This document shows, in pieces, positions 33,861 to 42,545 of a stretch of DNA of 64,000 bases. The DNA is taken from contig NZ_JAULBC010000001.1 in the NCBI RefSeq assembly GCF_041060425.1, forward strand, positions 496,001 through 560,000, read 5' to 3'. The number at the start of each line of letters is the position of its first letter. Position 1 is the first letter of the stretch. A program made the translations under genes and the position numbers. The notes beneath the pieces were generated by a model. That model was given only the letters and a program-made list of their open reading frames with translations, was not told the DNA's origin and searched no databases. The stretch comes from Danxiaibacter flavus. GTDB lineage: Bacteria > Bacteroidota > Bacteroidia > Chitinophagales > Chitinophagaceae.

Positions 33861-35897
33861 TTATTCCGCTACCACTTTCATTACCCCCTTCATCACCAAA
33901 TAATGTCCCGGATAACTACACAGGAACGGATAAGTTCCCGGTTTGTCCGGTGCTGTAAAATAGATGGTGTCAGACTCTTTAGGATGTAACAGTATAGTAT
34001 GAAACAATACATTCGGCGTATTTGGTACAAAACTTAATCTTTCTCCGTTCAGTCCCATGTTCACGGCCATTTGCCCAACCTTATCGGAAGTACCTGGCTT
34101 TACAAACACCATGTTGTGCAACATATCATCGCTGTTTTTGAATGTGAGTTTTATTTTGCTGCCGGCTTTAACCGTAATATTGTCTGTATCGAACTTCAAA
34201 CCGGGTTTTGTTCCGATAGTAATTGTTTTGTCGGGCTTGCCCCAATCAGCCGGTTGCTTTGTAAGGTGTTTCACAGTTACTGCTTTAGCTACAACAGCCC
34301 CGCTTGTACCACCTGAACCCATATTCATATGATCGTGATGTGACATGGCTGGCGTTACCTGGTTTTGCGCAGTGATCTTCAGGTTGTCACCATCAGGAAT
34401 ATTGTTCAATGTGTAATAGCCAGTATTATGCAACAACGCCACTTTCTCTGCAGAACGCACACCTTCAGTTTTGATTTCATGAATATAACCAAGCTTTAAG
34501 GAATCCAGCACCAGGCGAACTTTTAACTTGTCCGGAGAAACTTCAATCGCTTTTATTTTTCTGTCGCCCTGGTTAATTACCGGACTTCCATAAATATGAT
34601 GATACTTGTAAGTAAAGCTGGTGATCTGGTAAGAGTTAACATCTTTGGCTGCTTTTTCGTCCACCGGCTGTGTAAACTCAATCTCAAAGCCATCAGGCCT
34701 GGCGCTTACGGTCTTCATTTCGAAAGGCGTTTTTTCGTTCCACACCAATCTTTGCAGGCCATATTCTTTGCCTCCTGTTGCTCCCCAGCCGCGAGCCGTC
34801 ATACCAACAAACATGCTGCCGTCAGATCCCCAGCACATGCGGATAATGCCGGAAGAAAACCCTTCTCTGAAAGGAAATACAACACCCTGGTATACACCTT
34901 TTACTTTTTCAAGTGAAACGCGCATGATCTTACTTTGTCCCTGGTCACCAACAAAAAGTTGCCCTTCAAACGGACCCATTTTGGCAGCGCCTTCATAGCT
35001 AAGAATATCTGATGTAGAAATCCCTAAGATGGTATGAGGAAACCAAACTGCCGGTGTTTTTAATCCGGGGACACGTTTAGCTACTTCATACTTGGGTTCG
35101 CCGGTATCCGGAATATCCTGCTTTTTTAATCTAACCGGCGAGTTAGGTTCGCCGGACCAACGAAGACCACCGGGATTTCCAACAAAGTCACCTTCTGCTA
35201 CATTGGTAATGCTCCCGGAGCCCACCCAGTCACCCTGGTTCTCTGCATAAAAGATATCTCCGCTGTTATTCAGCCCAAAGCCCGCAGGTGAGCGGAAGCC
35301 CGTTGCGAAAGGTTTGAATTTACCTTCAGGACTTATCTTAATCATCCAGCCGCGCCATTTGGTTAAGCTTTCGCCATATCCGATCCAGGAAAGGTTCAGC
35401 GTAAGGATCATGTTACCATCTTTATCTAGTTTTGGGCCATAAGAATACTCATGATAGTTACCCGATAAAGGCCAGGAATAAATGGTTTCATATTCATCAG
35501 CTCTTCCATCACCGTCAAGATCTCTCAGCCTGGTCAGCTCGGACCTTTGTGCCAAATACAGATCCCCTTTGATGTAGTTGAGCCCAAGCGTTTCGTGCAT
35601 GCCCTCTGCAAACAGTGAATAGCGTGGCATGCCTCCATTTTTCATGTAAGGATTGCTTATTTTCCAAACCTCTCCATGTCGTGTTGAAACAGCCAATGCA
35701 TCGTTCGGCAGTAAAGTCATTCCGCCTACTTCCAGCTTTACATTTTCGGGAATGGGCAGTGTTTGAATGGTATAATAATCTTCTTCTTTCTGAGTGATCG
35801 TGGTATCGCTGTTCTGAGCTTTTGCACCAAAGCACGCTGCAAATAACAGTCCGCCCAGCAAAGCTTTTTTATGTTTAAATGTATGTTGCGTTGTCAT
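33861..35897 (-). CDS. Sorbosone/glucose-dehydrogenase-like beta-propeller fused to a cupredoxin domain
   Basis: A 678-residue secreted protein. A signal peptide (KALLGGLLFAACFGAKAQ) precedes a propeller at about 40-390 of the PQQ-dependent sugar dehydrogenase / L-sorbosone dehydrogenase type (YHEYSYGPKLDKDGNMILTL, FRSPAGFGLNNSGDIFYAEN). After a linker, the last 110 residues form a type-1 copper domain with ligands His594 (DMLHNMVF), Cys660, His665 and Met669 (FLCSYPGHYLVM), azurin-like spacing. Sugar oxidation with electron transfer to copper is an inference. It follows the DUF1080 gene by nine bases on the same strand. Confidence 0.85.
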   Translation of the reverse strand: MTTQHTFKHKKALLGGLLFAACFGAKAQNSDTTITQKEEDYYTIQTLPIPENVKLEVGGMTLLPNDALAVSTRHGEVWKISNPYMKNGGMPRYSLFAEGMHETLGLNYIKGDLYLAQRSELTRLRDLDGDGRADEYETIYSWPLSGNYHEYSYGPKLDKDGNMILTLNLSWIGYGESLTKWRGWMIKISPEGKFKPFATGFRSPAGFGLNNSGDIFYAENQGDWVGSGSITNVAEGDFVGNPGGLRWSGEPNSPVRLKKQDIPDTGEPKYEVAKRVPGLKTPAVWFPHTILGISTSDILSYEGAAKMGPFEGQLFVGDQGQSKIMRVSLEKVKGVYQGVVFPFREGFSSGIIRMCWGSDGSMFVGMTARGWGATGGKEYGLQRLVWNEKTPFEMKTVSARPDGFEIEFTQPVDEKAAKDVNSYQITSFTYKYHHIYGSPVINQGDRKIKAIEVSPDKLKVRLVLDSLKLGYIHEIKTEGVRSAEKVALLHNTGYYTLNNIPDGDNLKITAQNQVTPAMSHHDHMNMGSGGTSGAVVAKAVTVKHLTKQPADWGKPDKTITIGTKPGLKFDTDNITVKAGSKIKLTFKNSDDMLHNMVFVKPGTSDKVGQMAVNMGLNGERLSFVPNTPNVLFHTILLHPKESDTIYFTAPDKPGTYPFLCSYPGHYLVMKGVMKVVAE

Positions 35898-35906
35898 GAT
35901 GGTAGA

Positions 35907-37337
35907 TTACCAGGTGATGGAATAAGAAACGGTGTTGTTTTGTGCGTTAACAGGAACAAGCATTTCCTGTCCTTTTGCAGTTTGCCTTATTACCGGTGCA
36001 TATTTTTCATCTATCTGCAGGTAATAAGATTTGTTGCTGACAGCATATAATCCTTTGCTGAGCTGCTGAATGTTATCAGCTGTTGCAATTTTGCAATATA
36101 ACTGGGCAGGAGGATTGTCTACTTTTATTTCTCTCGTCAAGCCGGCACCGTTAGCAGAGAATATTTTATCCATCACATTAATGCCATTGTAGTTGTATTT
36201 GAACGTTGGATTTCTTTCTTTATCCAGGCTATAGCCTTTATTGTTGAAGTCATCGAACGCAACTGAATCCGGCCAGGCTGCAGTATTGCTGGTTAATACC
36301 GCTACAGGAGGCTGATTAGGAAAAGTGATTGCGCTGCCCAGCGGCTTTGCCAGTTGAGGTTCACCTCTTTCATGCCACATGTCAGTAACATCCAGGAACG
36401 GTCCTCTCCAAACCTGTAACAAAGCACCTTCTTTCAAATTGTAAGCAAAGTTTGTTTGATCCGGATAACCTGCTGATATAACGTGGGTCAGCTTTGTGTC
36501 GCCATATTGCCAGAAACTCCTGAGCAATACCGGTTCATTTGAAGAAGGAGTGTAGACAATCGGGTTGTCTATGGACCTTCTTTTTTTAGCAGGTGCCATT
36601 GCAGATTGTAGTGGCCTTATCTGTACGTTCTTAAATGCAACAGGACCGTGATCACCTTGTAACATTAAAGGGCCGAGTGCCTTTTCATCATTGAATGCTG
36701 AAGCTCTTGTCGGACCGGTTACGGCAGTTTCTTCCTGTACCAATGAGCCATTCAGATATACTTCTTCAAAAACGGCATTGCTTATTTTTTTGCCATCAGC
36801 ACCAAACTTCGGCGCGCGGAACCTGATTTTCACATGTTGCCATAAACCCGGTGCACGGCTAACATTAACTAGAGGTGCTGTTCCTTCATAGCCCTTTTCG
36901 TCTCCGGATCTGCTCTCATCCCAACGTTGGTAAACACCGCCGCAGTCTGAAAATGTCGGATGAATTTTCTGCCAGCTATCAAACAGTTGCACTTCATAAC
37001 GGCCCTGCAGATAAATGCCGGAGTTGCTGCCTTTTGCCATCATAAAATCCAGTTCAACTTCAGCATCGCCAAATTCTTTTTGTGTAATGAGATGTGAATT
37101 GTTTTTGCTATCCGGTTTATCTACCACGCATCCTTTGCCGGCAATAGCCTGGATGTCGTTAGGTTGATTGAAATTGCAAGCCGCATCGCCGGCTATTGTC
37201 CAGTTGGCCCCTGCATTTTTAAAATCACTCAGATCGTTAAAGACAATGTTGGCGGTTGCCGTACCGTCTTGTGCTAGCGCAGTTTGCCAGCAGATAAGGC
37301 CGGCAAACAGATAGCGCATTTTGTTCATCCGTTTCAT
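35907..37337 (-). CDS. DUF1080 (3-keto-disaccharide hydrolase-like) domain protein
   Basis: A secreted protein of about 476 residues, starting at MKRMNKMRYLFAGLICWQTA, a signal peptide ending in LAQ. DUF1080 landmarks are FNDLSDFKNAGANWTIAGD, NSHLITQKEFGDAEVELDFM, SNSGIYLQGRYEVQLFDSW, QHVKIRFRAPKF and LMLQGDHGPVAFKNVQIRPL, a concanavalin-like sandwich at about 30-255. The C-terminal half is uncharacterised. DUF1080 proteins include 3-keto-glycoside hydrolases, so pairing with the dehydrogenase-like gene nine bases downstream fits oxidise-then-cleave sugar chemistry. The frame is open to an ATG at 37373, but that adds residues before the signal peptide. Confidence 0.85.
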   Translation of the reverse strand: MKRMNKMRYLFAGLICWQTALAQDGTATANIVFNDLSDFKNAGANWTIAGDAACNFNQPNDIQAIAGKGCVVDKPDSKNNSHLITQKEFGDAEVELDFMMAKGSNSGIYLQGRYEVQLFDSWQKIHPTFSDCGGVYQRWDESRSGDEKGYEGTAPLVNVSRAPGLWQHVKIRFRAPKFGADGKKISNAVFEEVYLNGSLVQEETAVTGPTRASAFNDEKALGPLMLQGDHGPVAFKNVQIRPLQSAMAPAKKRRSIDNPIVYTPSSNEPVLLRSFWQYGDTKLTHVISAGYPDQTNFAYNLKEGALLQVWRGPFLDVTDMWHERGEPQLAKPLGSAITFPNQPPVAVLTSNTAAWPDSVAFDDFNNKGYSLDKERNPTFKYNYNGINVMDKIFSANGAGLTREIKVDNPPAQLYCKIATADNIQQLSKGLYAVSNKSYYLQIDEKYAPVIRQTAKGQEMLVPVNAQNNTVSYSITW

Positions 37338-37424
37338 GAAGTTGGTTGTTTTCCTGGTGGTAAAAAAAGTCAATGGTGAATGGTGAATAGTGAAACGTGC
37401 AGCAGAAAACTATTATCAAACATT

Positions 37425-37530
37425 CCTCATTCATTCACATTTTATTAATCAAAAAAATTGCTTTCATATCCATGCATTCGCATATTCGCACATTTACCCA
37501 TTCGCACATTCATTGTCAATTTTCAATTTT
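37425..37530. repeat. 7/8-nt-period repeats, CATTCGCA and TTTCAA classes
   Basis: Repeated ATTCGCA-like and TCAATTT-like units lie between the GH95 stop and the DUF1080 start. No gene is visible here. Confidence 0.55.
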
Positions 37531-37533
37531 CAA

Positions 37534-39990
37534 TTATTCCGCTTCGAATTCATAAGTTTTTCCCGCTTCCGTCATTACATCATATTCATACACCTGTCTT
37601 AATTGCAATCCTTTCAAAGATGCTTTCGGTGAAACAACAGGTTCCTTTGTGTCTGCCGTTTTGTAAAAGATATTATTGTTGTTGCCTGTTGCTTTTGCTA
37701 GTTTAATTGATGGTGACGTTGCTTTTATCGGGTAATAAGTTCTGATCCTGAGGTTTCCGCCCAGGGTCGATTTTACAGACAAATGCGTAAGGCTGTTATT
37801 CGTCCATTTTATGTCTGTTTCGAAGCCGCCTCTTGCGCGGAGACCCTTTATCTCGCCGTCTTTCCATTGTGATGGTAACGCAGGAAGAACATGCAGCGCA
37901 CCGTCATGAGATTGCAACAACATTTCTGCAATGCCTGAAGTGCATCCAAAATTGCCATCAATCTGGAATGGCGGATGTGCATCAAATAAGTTGGGATAAG
38001 TGCCACCGCCACCTTTATTTCCTCCAACTGGTGTAAGCTGATCTGTAATCAATTTCTCCGCATGATCTCCATCGAGAAGTCTTGCCCAGAGATTTACTTT
38101 CCAGCCCATCGACCATCCGGTTGAAACATCTCCGCGATAGATCAATGAATTTCTTGCAGCTTCAAACAATGCGGCGTTGCGATAAGGTGATATTTCATTT
38201 CCCGGAAATAAACCCCACAAATGCGAAACATGCCTATGTTTATCTTCCGGGTTATCCCAATCATAAAACCATTCCTGTAGCTGGCTATACTGGCCAATCT
38301 GCATTGGAGGCAGGTTAGGAATGCGTTTGCTGATTTCTTGTGTAGTGGCGTTATTGATGCCAAGAATTTTTGCGGCCTGAACCGTATTGTGGAATAAAGC
38401 AAAAACAATCTGGTTATCCATTGTGGTGCCGGCAGAAATGTTGATGCCGTTATGCGCATTTTCCGGTGAAGCAGATGGAGACACCAGCCACCATCCTTTT
38501 TGAGGATCTTTCGCCATCACATCCAGGAAAAATTCACTGGCAGATTGCATGGATGGATAAATATCTTTTAGAAATTTCTTATCGCCACTATAAACAAATT
38601 TCTCCCACATATGCTGACAGAGCCACGCACCGCCTGTTGGCCAAACGCCCCAGGGACCGTCAATAGGCGCAGTGAACCGCCATAAATCCGTGTTATGATG
38701 CAATACCCAGCCTCTTGCACCATACATACTTTTAGCAGTGGTTTGTCCTGTAACTGTGAGATCCTTTACCATTTTAACCAACGGTTCGTGTAATTCAGAG
38801 AGATTGGTTACTTCTGCAGGCCAGTAGTTCATTTCAAGGTTGATATTATCTGTATACTTGCTGTCCCATGGTGGCCTTGTCAATGGGTTCCATATGCCCT
38901 GCAGATTTGCCGGTTGAGTGCCGGGTTGGGAACTACAAATAAGCAGGTAACGGCCGAACTGGAAATATAAAGAAACCAATGCAGGATCAAACGTTGACGC
39001 AAACCTGCGTAGTCTTTCATCTGTAGGTAATGCTGCAGCATCAGTTGTTCCGAGATTGAATACTACCCTGTTGAAGTATTTACTATAGAAATTGGATTGG
39101 TCTTGTTTGGCCGACTCATATTTCTTTGATTCTGCGTTAGCCAGGTATTTTTTTGCCCTGCTTATTTCGTCGGCAGTAAGATCATTGTATTTGTTGAAGT
39201 TGGTGGCGGCAGATACATAAATGGTTGCCACATTAGCACCCTGTACAGTAATGGATGTATCATTGTTGTTGATTGACCCGCCTTCCGTTTTAATGGAAGT
39301 TATTGCACAGACTTTCACAGCGCCCTTTATTCCCTGGTGGTCAGGTGAAATTGCAGATAGCGTCAATTCATGTCCGTTGGCTTTAACCCCACCTTGTTGA
39401 GGTGTTTTCATGGATGCAGTAAAACTGATACTGTTTGCTTTATCCGCAGTTAATCTTATGACGATTGCCTGATCAATAAATGACGAGAATATTTCGCGGG
39501 TAAAGTGCACGCCATTTACTTCGTAGGCTGTGGTTGTAGTTGCTTTAGATACGTCCAAAGAACGACGGAATTTTGCCGGCTCATATTGTTCATGACCCGG
39601 AAAATGTAACAATACATCTCCTACAGGCTGATAAGGCATGCCGTGTATTTTTTCTGCTACAAACGTTTTTGAGGCAAGTGTTTCCGCTTCCTTGTATTTG
39701 CCTTCAAAAATGAGCTGCTGAACTGTTTGCAGCGCATCCTTTGCCTTGGGATTATCATTGTTAAACGGACCACCTGCCCAAAAGCTGTCTTCATTTAATT
39801 GAATCAGCTCGTCTGGGGGTCTGCCAAATACCATTGCACCCAATCTGCCGTTACCAATCGGTAAGGCTTCTTCCCATTTTGTTGCCGGTTTGTTGTACCA
39901 CAATTCATACACAGAATTTTGCTGTGCGCGCGAAACGATTGTTGTCGAAAGTAACAGCAGCGCTAAGTAGCCGCGGACAAGTATTTTCAT
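37534..39990 (-). CDS. Glycoside hydrolase family 95 protein (alpha-L-fucosidase type)
   Basis: An 818-residue secreted inverting glycosidase. A signal peptide (VRGYLALLLLSTTIVSRAQ) precedes the N-terminal GH95 beta domain, with EALPIGNGRLGAMVFG and LNEDSFWAGGP. The (alpha/alpha)6 barrel has the hallmark YTDNINLEMNYWPAEVTN and GWSMGWKVNLWARLLDGDHA, and a C-terminal domain ends the protein. Family members remove terminal alpha-L-fucose, and some remove alpha-L-galactose. Orientation is opposite to the SusCD/GH43/GH2 unit; a minus-strand unit GH95, DUF1080, dehydrogenase is plausible although about 200 bases of repeat separate the first two. Confidence 0.94.
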   Translation of the reverse strand: MKILVRGYLALLLLSTTIVSRAQQNSVYELWYNKPATKWEEALPIGNGRLGAMVFGRPPDELIQLNEDSFWAGGPFNNDNPKAKDALQTVQQLIFEGKYKEAETLASKTFVAEKIHGMPYQPVGDVLLHFPGHEQYEPAKFRRSLDVSKATTTTAYEVNGVHFTREIFSSFIDQAIVIRLTADKANSISFTASMKTPQQGGVKANGHELTLSAISPDHQGIKGAVKVCAITSIKTEGGSINNNDTSITVQGANVATIYVSAATNFNKYNDLTADEISRAKKYLANAESKKYESAKQDQSNFYSKYFNRVVFNLGTTDAAALPTDERLRRFASTFDPALVSLYFQFGRYLLICSSQPGTQPANLQGIWNPLTRPPWDSKYTDNINLEMNYWPAEVTNLSELHEPLVKMVKDLTVTGQTTAKSMYGARGWVLHHNTDLWRFTAPIDGPWGVWPTGGAWLCQHMWEKFVYSGDKKFLKDIYPSMQSASEFFLDVMAKDPQKGWWLVSPSASPENAHNGINISAGTTMDNQIVFALFHNTVQAAKILGINNATTQEISKRIPNLPPMQIGQYSQLQEWFYDWDNPEDKHRHVSHLWGLFPGNEISPYRNAALFEAARNSLIYRGDVSTGWSMGWKVNLWARLLDGDHAEKLITDQLTPVGGNKGGGGTYPNLFDAHPPFQIDGNFGCTSGIAEMLLQSHDGALHVLPALPSQWKDGEIKGLRARGGFETDIKWTNNSLTHLSVKSTLGGNLRIRTYYPIKATSPSIKLAKATGNNNNIFYKTADTKEPVVSPKASLKGLQLRQVYEYDVMTEAGKTYEFEAE

Positions 39991-40269
39991 ATGCTAATAT
40001 TCGTTTTGGATCAGTTGCAATCTGTTAGTGTCGGTTGTTTTAACCGGGATGGGTAAATATAGTAAGTTTTTCCGTGATATTGCAATCGGTTGCATTTTTG
40101 AAAGGAATTTTTTGGCATTCGAAATTTTAAAACTGATAGCAGGTCATATTTGATGGCAAATAAACTCGTTCAAATGAGCTGAATATCTCCGTAATTCGAA
40201 ATAATGTCATCGTCAGACATTTTTGTAACTAAACCAGTTTGTTCCATCTTTGCGGTTTAAATGTAAAAC

Positions 40270-40500
40270 ATGACTGAAGAATTTTTTACCATATCATTTG
40301 ATCATGAAGGCGTTCACTACGATGGCCGCGTTAGTCCCGGAAAAAAAGATAAGGATGGAATAGTGCGCTCATACCACGTTGTTCTCAACAACGTATTCTT
40401 TGGTTATGTAAATAACGATGGCAAAAGCTGGTTCACTTCCGAACAGCGCCCTGAGTCATTGACTGAAAGAGTGGGGAAGGAGATAGAGGAGAAGTTGTAG
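40270..40500 (+). CDS. Small conserved-looking protein, 76 residues, function unknown
   Basis: Begins MTEEFFTISFDHEGVHYDGR and ends with a charged helix (ESLTERVGKEIEEKL). The pattern of alternating strands (FDHEGVHYDGRV, RSYHVVLNNVFFGYVNND) suggests a small beta-sheet domain with one C-terminal helix. No signal peptide is present, so it is probably cytosolic. Support for coding: ATG start, strand-like periodicity, and a TTTG-containing promoter-like stretch (CATCTTTG) 17 bases upstream. It has no functional neighbours: GH95 diverges from it and a repeat array follows. Confidence 0.7.
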   Translation: MTEEFFTISFDHEGVHYDGRVSPGKKDKDGIVRSYHVVLNNVFFGYVNNDGKSWFTSEQRPESLTERVGKEIEEKL

Positions 40501-40502
40501 GT

Positions 40503-40560
40503 TGAGTTGTAAGTTTTACGTGGTACGTTATACGTTTATCGCAGCATAGGTTAGTACGTT
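40503..40560. repeat. 7-nt-period repeats, TACGT class
   Basis: Heptamers around GGTACGT and TATACGT immediately after the 76-residue gene. Confidence 0.55.
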
Positions 40561-40618
40561 CAAAGTGCCTCTGTTTCTATTGCTGGTAAGGTGTCTAGAG
40601 AACCGCCTGTTTTGTATT

Positions 40619-41063
40619 CGTTGCGCCGCCGTTTCTCCGCGCCCGTCGCGTGAACCCCTTCGCTTAAATCTCCGCGGGCAGTTTTTGCCTTTTATTTTTT
40701 GTTTTTAGCTTTCCACCGCGCCGCCGCCTCTCCGCGCCCGCCGCGCGAAACCCTTCGCTTAAATCTCCGCGGGCTATCTTTTTACTTTTGAATTTTGAAT
40801 TTTGACTTATCCCGCCGCGCCGCCGCCTCTCCGCGCCCGCCGCGCGAAACCCATCGCTTAAATCTCCGCGGGCTATCTTTTTACTTTTGAATTTTGACCT
40901 ATCCCGCCGCGCCGCCACCTCTCCGCGCCCGCCGCGCGAAACCCTTCGCTTAAATCTCTGCGGGCTATCTTTTACTTTTTACTTTTGAATTTTGACTTAT
41001 CCCGCCGCGCCGCCGCCTCTCCGCGCCCTCCGCGCGAAACCCTTCGCTTAAATCTCTGCGGGC
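40619..41063. repeat. GC-rich tandem array, five copies, 92-99 bp period
   Basis: Copies start near 40619, 40716, 40815, 40907 and 41005. Each opens with a GC-rich block (CCGCGCCGCCGCC then CCGCGCGAAACCC), continues TTCGCTTAAATCTC(C/T)GCGGGC, and ends with an AT-rich tail of TTTTACTTTTGAATTTTGAC type. The first copy begins CGTTGCGCCGCCG, identical to copies of the array at 62889-63114, so the two arrays belong to one family. Frames through it are repeat-derived. Confidence 0.85.
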
Positions 41064-41117
41064 TATCTTTTACTTTTTACTTTTCCTGCCCGACAGGTCA
41101 GGCGGGGAATTTTGTAT

Positions 41118-42326
41118 TTAAAACAGCCTCAGCTGCACTCCCTTCGCCTTTGGCCTTTTAGCATCACCGAAAACCGTCTTTCCGCCATATTTCCACGACT
41201 CATTTCTTTCCTTTTCAATTAGTGCATCAAACTGCTCATTGGGTATAAAATTCTTTTCAGCTTTAGCCGCTAATGTGTGCAGGCTTTTAATTGCTTCCTG
41301 CTTATCTGTCTCTCCCAGTTTCGCCTTGTACACCGCATTCTGCAATGTGCTGATCGTCTCATCATACACTTTTATCGGAACAGGAAATGGATGTCCATCC
41401 TTACCTCCATGCGCAAATGCAAAACGGGCAGGGTCTTTAAAGCGGGATGGCGTACCATGAATCACCTCGCTTACCAGTGTTAAAGATTGAATCGTTCTCG
41501 GGCCAACACCCTGCAAGAGTAACAGTTCTTCAAAACTTTGCAGCTGCTGCTCACTGGCGAGCCAGAGCACAGTACCCAAACGTTTAAGGTCAACATCCTC
41601 ACTTCTTACATCATGATGCGAAGGCATGATCAATTGCTGAATCTCCTGCATCATCAACTCCGGTTTTTCTTTTGTCAGTGCTAAAATGCTGGCGCGGGTA
41701 TTATCTGCTGCAGTCGCAGTAAGGTTAAGGATCTCTCCCTGGTTAACACCACAAACGGCAGTATGGGGTTCTTCAATAAAAGAATGTAAATCTTTCGAGT
41801 GCCAGTGATAACGGCGGGCCATCTTGCTTCCAGCAGACATGCCCTGCTGGATCACCGACCAATCGCCTTTACTGCTGACAATAAAATTATGGGTGTACAA
41901 TTGAAAGCCATCCTGCACGGCAGTATTATCGACCTTTGCGCTAAGCTTGCTAAATTTTACAAGCTCATTTCCATCAAGTCCTGTCTGTTCCGCAACGCGC
42001 AATAATTCCTGCGGAGCTTCTTTTGAAAATTTTCCTTTTCCTCCGCAGATATAAATTCCCAGTTCTTTTGCATGAGGATTTATCGCTCTTTTCAATGCGC
42101 CCATTACAGAAGTAGTAATTCCTGAAGAGTGCCAGTCCATTCCCATCACAGCGCCCAGACTTTGAAACCAAAACGGGTCGCTCATCCGGCGCAGAAATTC
42201 CTGTTGACCGTATTCCATCAAAATAGATTCGGTAACAGCCAGTCCAAGCTTTGCCATTCGCTCGGCAAGCCATTTAGGAACATAACCATAATGCAAGGGG
42301 AGATCTGCAGATCCGGAACGCTTCAT
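41118..42326 (-). CDS. DUF763 family protein
   Basis: A 402-residue cytosolic protein. It opens with the family hallmark MKRSGSADLPLHYGYVPKWL and contains FWFQSLGAVMGMDWHSSGIT, KLSAKVDNTAVQDGFQLYTH and SAGSKMARRYHWHS. Around residue 270, LLLLQGVGPRTIQSLTLVSE reads as a helix-hairpin-helix DNA-binding motif. Family function is unknown; it is found in archaea and bacteria. The C-terminal GGKTVFGDAKRPKAKGVQ is basic. A TAnnTTTG box ends five bases before the ATG, suggesting a leaderless message. Confidence 0.88.
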   Translation of the reverse strand: MKRSGSADLPLHYGYVPKWLAERMAKLGLAVTESILMEYGQQEFLRRMSDPFWFQSLGAVMGMDWHSSGITTSVMGALKRAINPHAKELGIYICGGKGKFSKEAPQELLRVAEQTGLDGNELVKFSKLSAKVDNTAVQDGFQLYTHNFIVSSKGDWSVIQQGMSAGSKMARRYHWHSKDLHSFIEEPHTAVCGVNQGEILNLTATAADNTRASILALTKEKPELMMQEIQQLIMPSHHDVRSEDVDLKRLGTVLWLASEQQLQSFEELLLLQGVGPRTIQSLTLVSEVIHGTPSRFKDPARFAFAHGGKDGHPFPVPIKVYDETISTLQNAVYKAKLGETDKQEAIKSLHTLAAKAEKNFIPNEQFDALIEKERNESWKYGGKTVFGDAKRPKAKGVQLRLF

Positions 42327-42331
42327 GCTAA

Positions 42332-42339
42332 CAAAGTTA
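42332..42339 (-). promoter_or_regulatory. Bacteroidota -7 box placed 5 nt before the DUF763 ATG
   Basis: Minus-strand TAACTTTG matches TAnnTTTG; five bases separate it from the ATG at 42326, as in two other genes of this window. Confidence 0.45.
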
Positions 42340-42356
42340 GCATTTTGGGTTTTAAA

Positions 42357-42380
42357 TTATACGTGGTACGTTATACGTTT
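42357..42380. repeat. 7-nt-period repeat, TACGT class
   Basis: About three heptamers of TATACGT / GGTACGT type upstream of the DUF763 gene. Confidence 0.5.
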
Positions 42381-42431
42381 TTCAATCTGGTCAGAAAAAT
42401 TTGTAAAGTTTAAACAGCATCTGTAATTAGA

Positions 42432-42470
42432 AAGCCTTTATGTTGCCGAACTATTACAACATAAAGGCTT
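42432..42470 (-). terminator. Hairpin downstream of the VOC gene
   Basis: Perfect 14-bp stem AAGCCTTTATGTTG / CAACATAAAGGCTT with an 11-nt loop; on the minus strand it is followed by a weak T-rich stretch. Confidence 0.6.
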
Positions 42471-42545
42471 CAACGTATAACGTACCACGTACAACTTAAA
42501 ACTTATGGGGCTTAAACGTATAACGTACCGCGTATAACTTACAAC
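42471..42545. repeat. 7-nt-period repeats, CGTATAA class
   Basis: Two runs of CGTATAA / CGTACCA / CGTACAA heptamers reach the stop codon of the VOC gene. Confidence 0.65.

Noticed and set aside
40664..40918. 84-residue minus-strand open frame with internal peptide repeats
   Set aside because: It is a translation of the GC-rich tandem array, and the peptide repeat mirrors the DNA repeat.
40619..41063. Possible CRISPR array (regular repeats with intervening sequence)
   Set aside because: The repeated part is about 60 bp, the intervening segments are similar to each other rather than unique, the period is 92-99 bp and no cas gene is near. It is a tandem repeat array.
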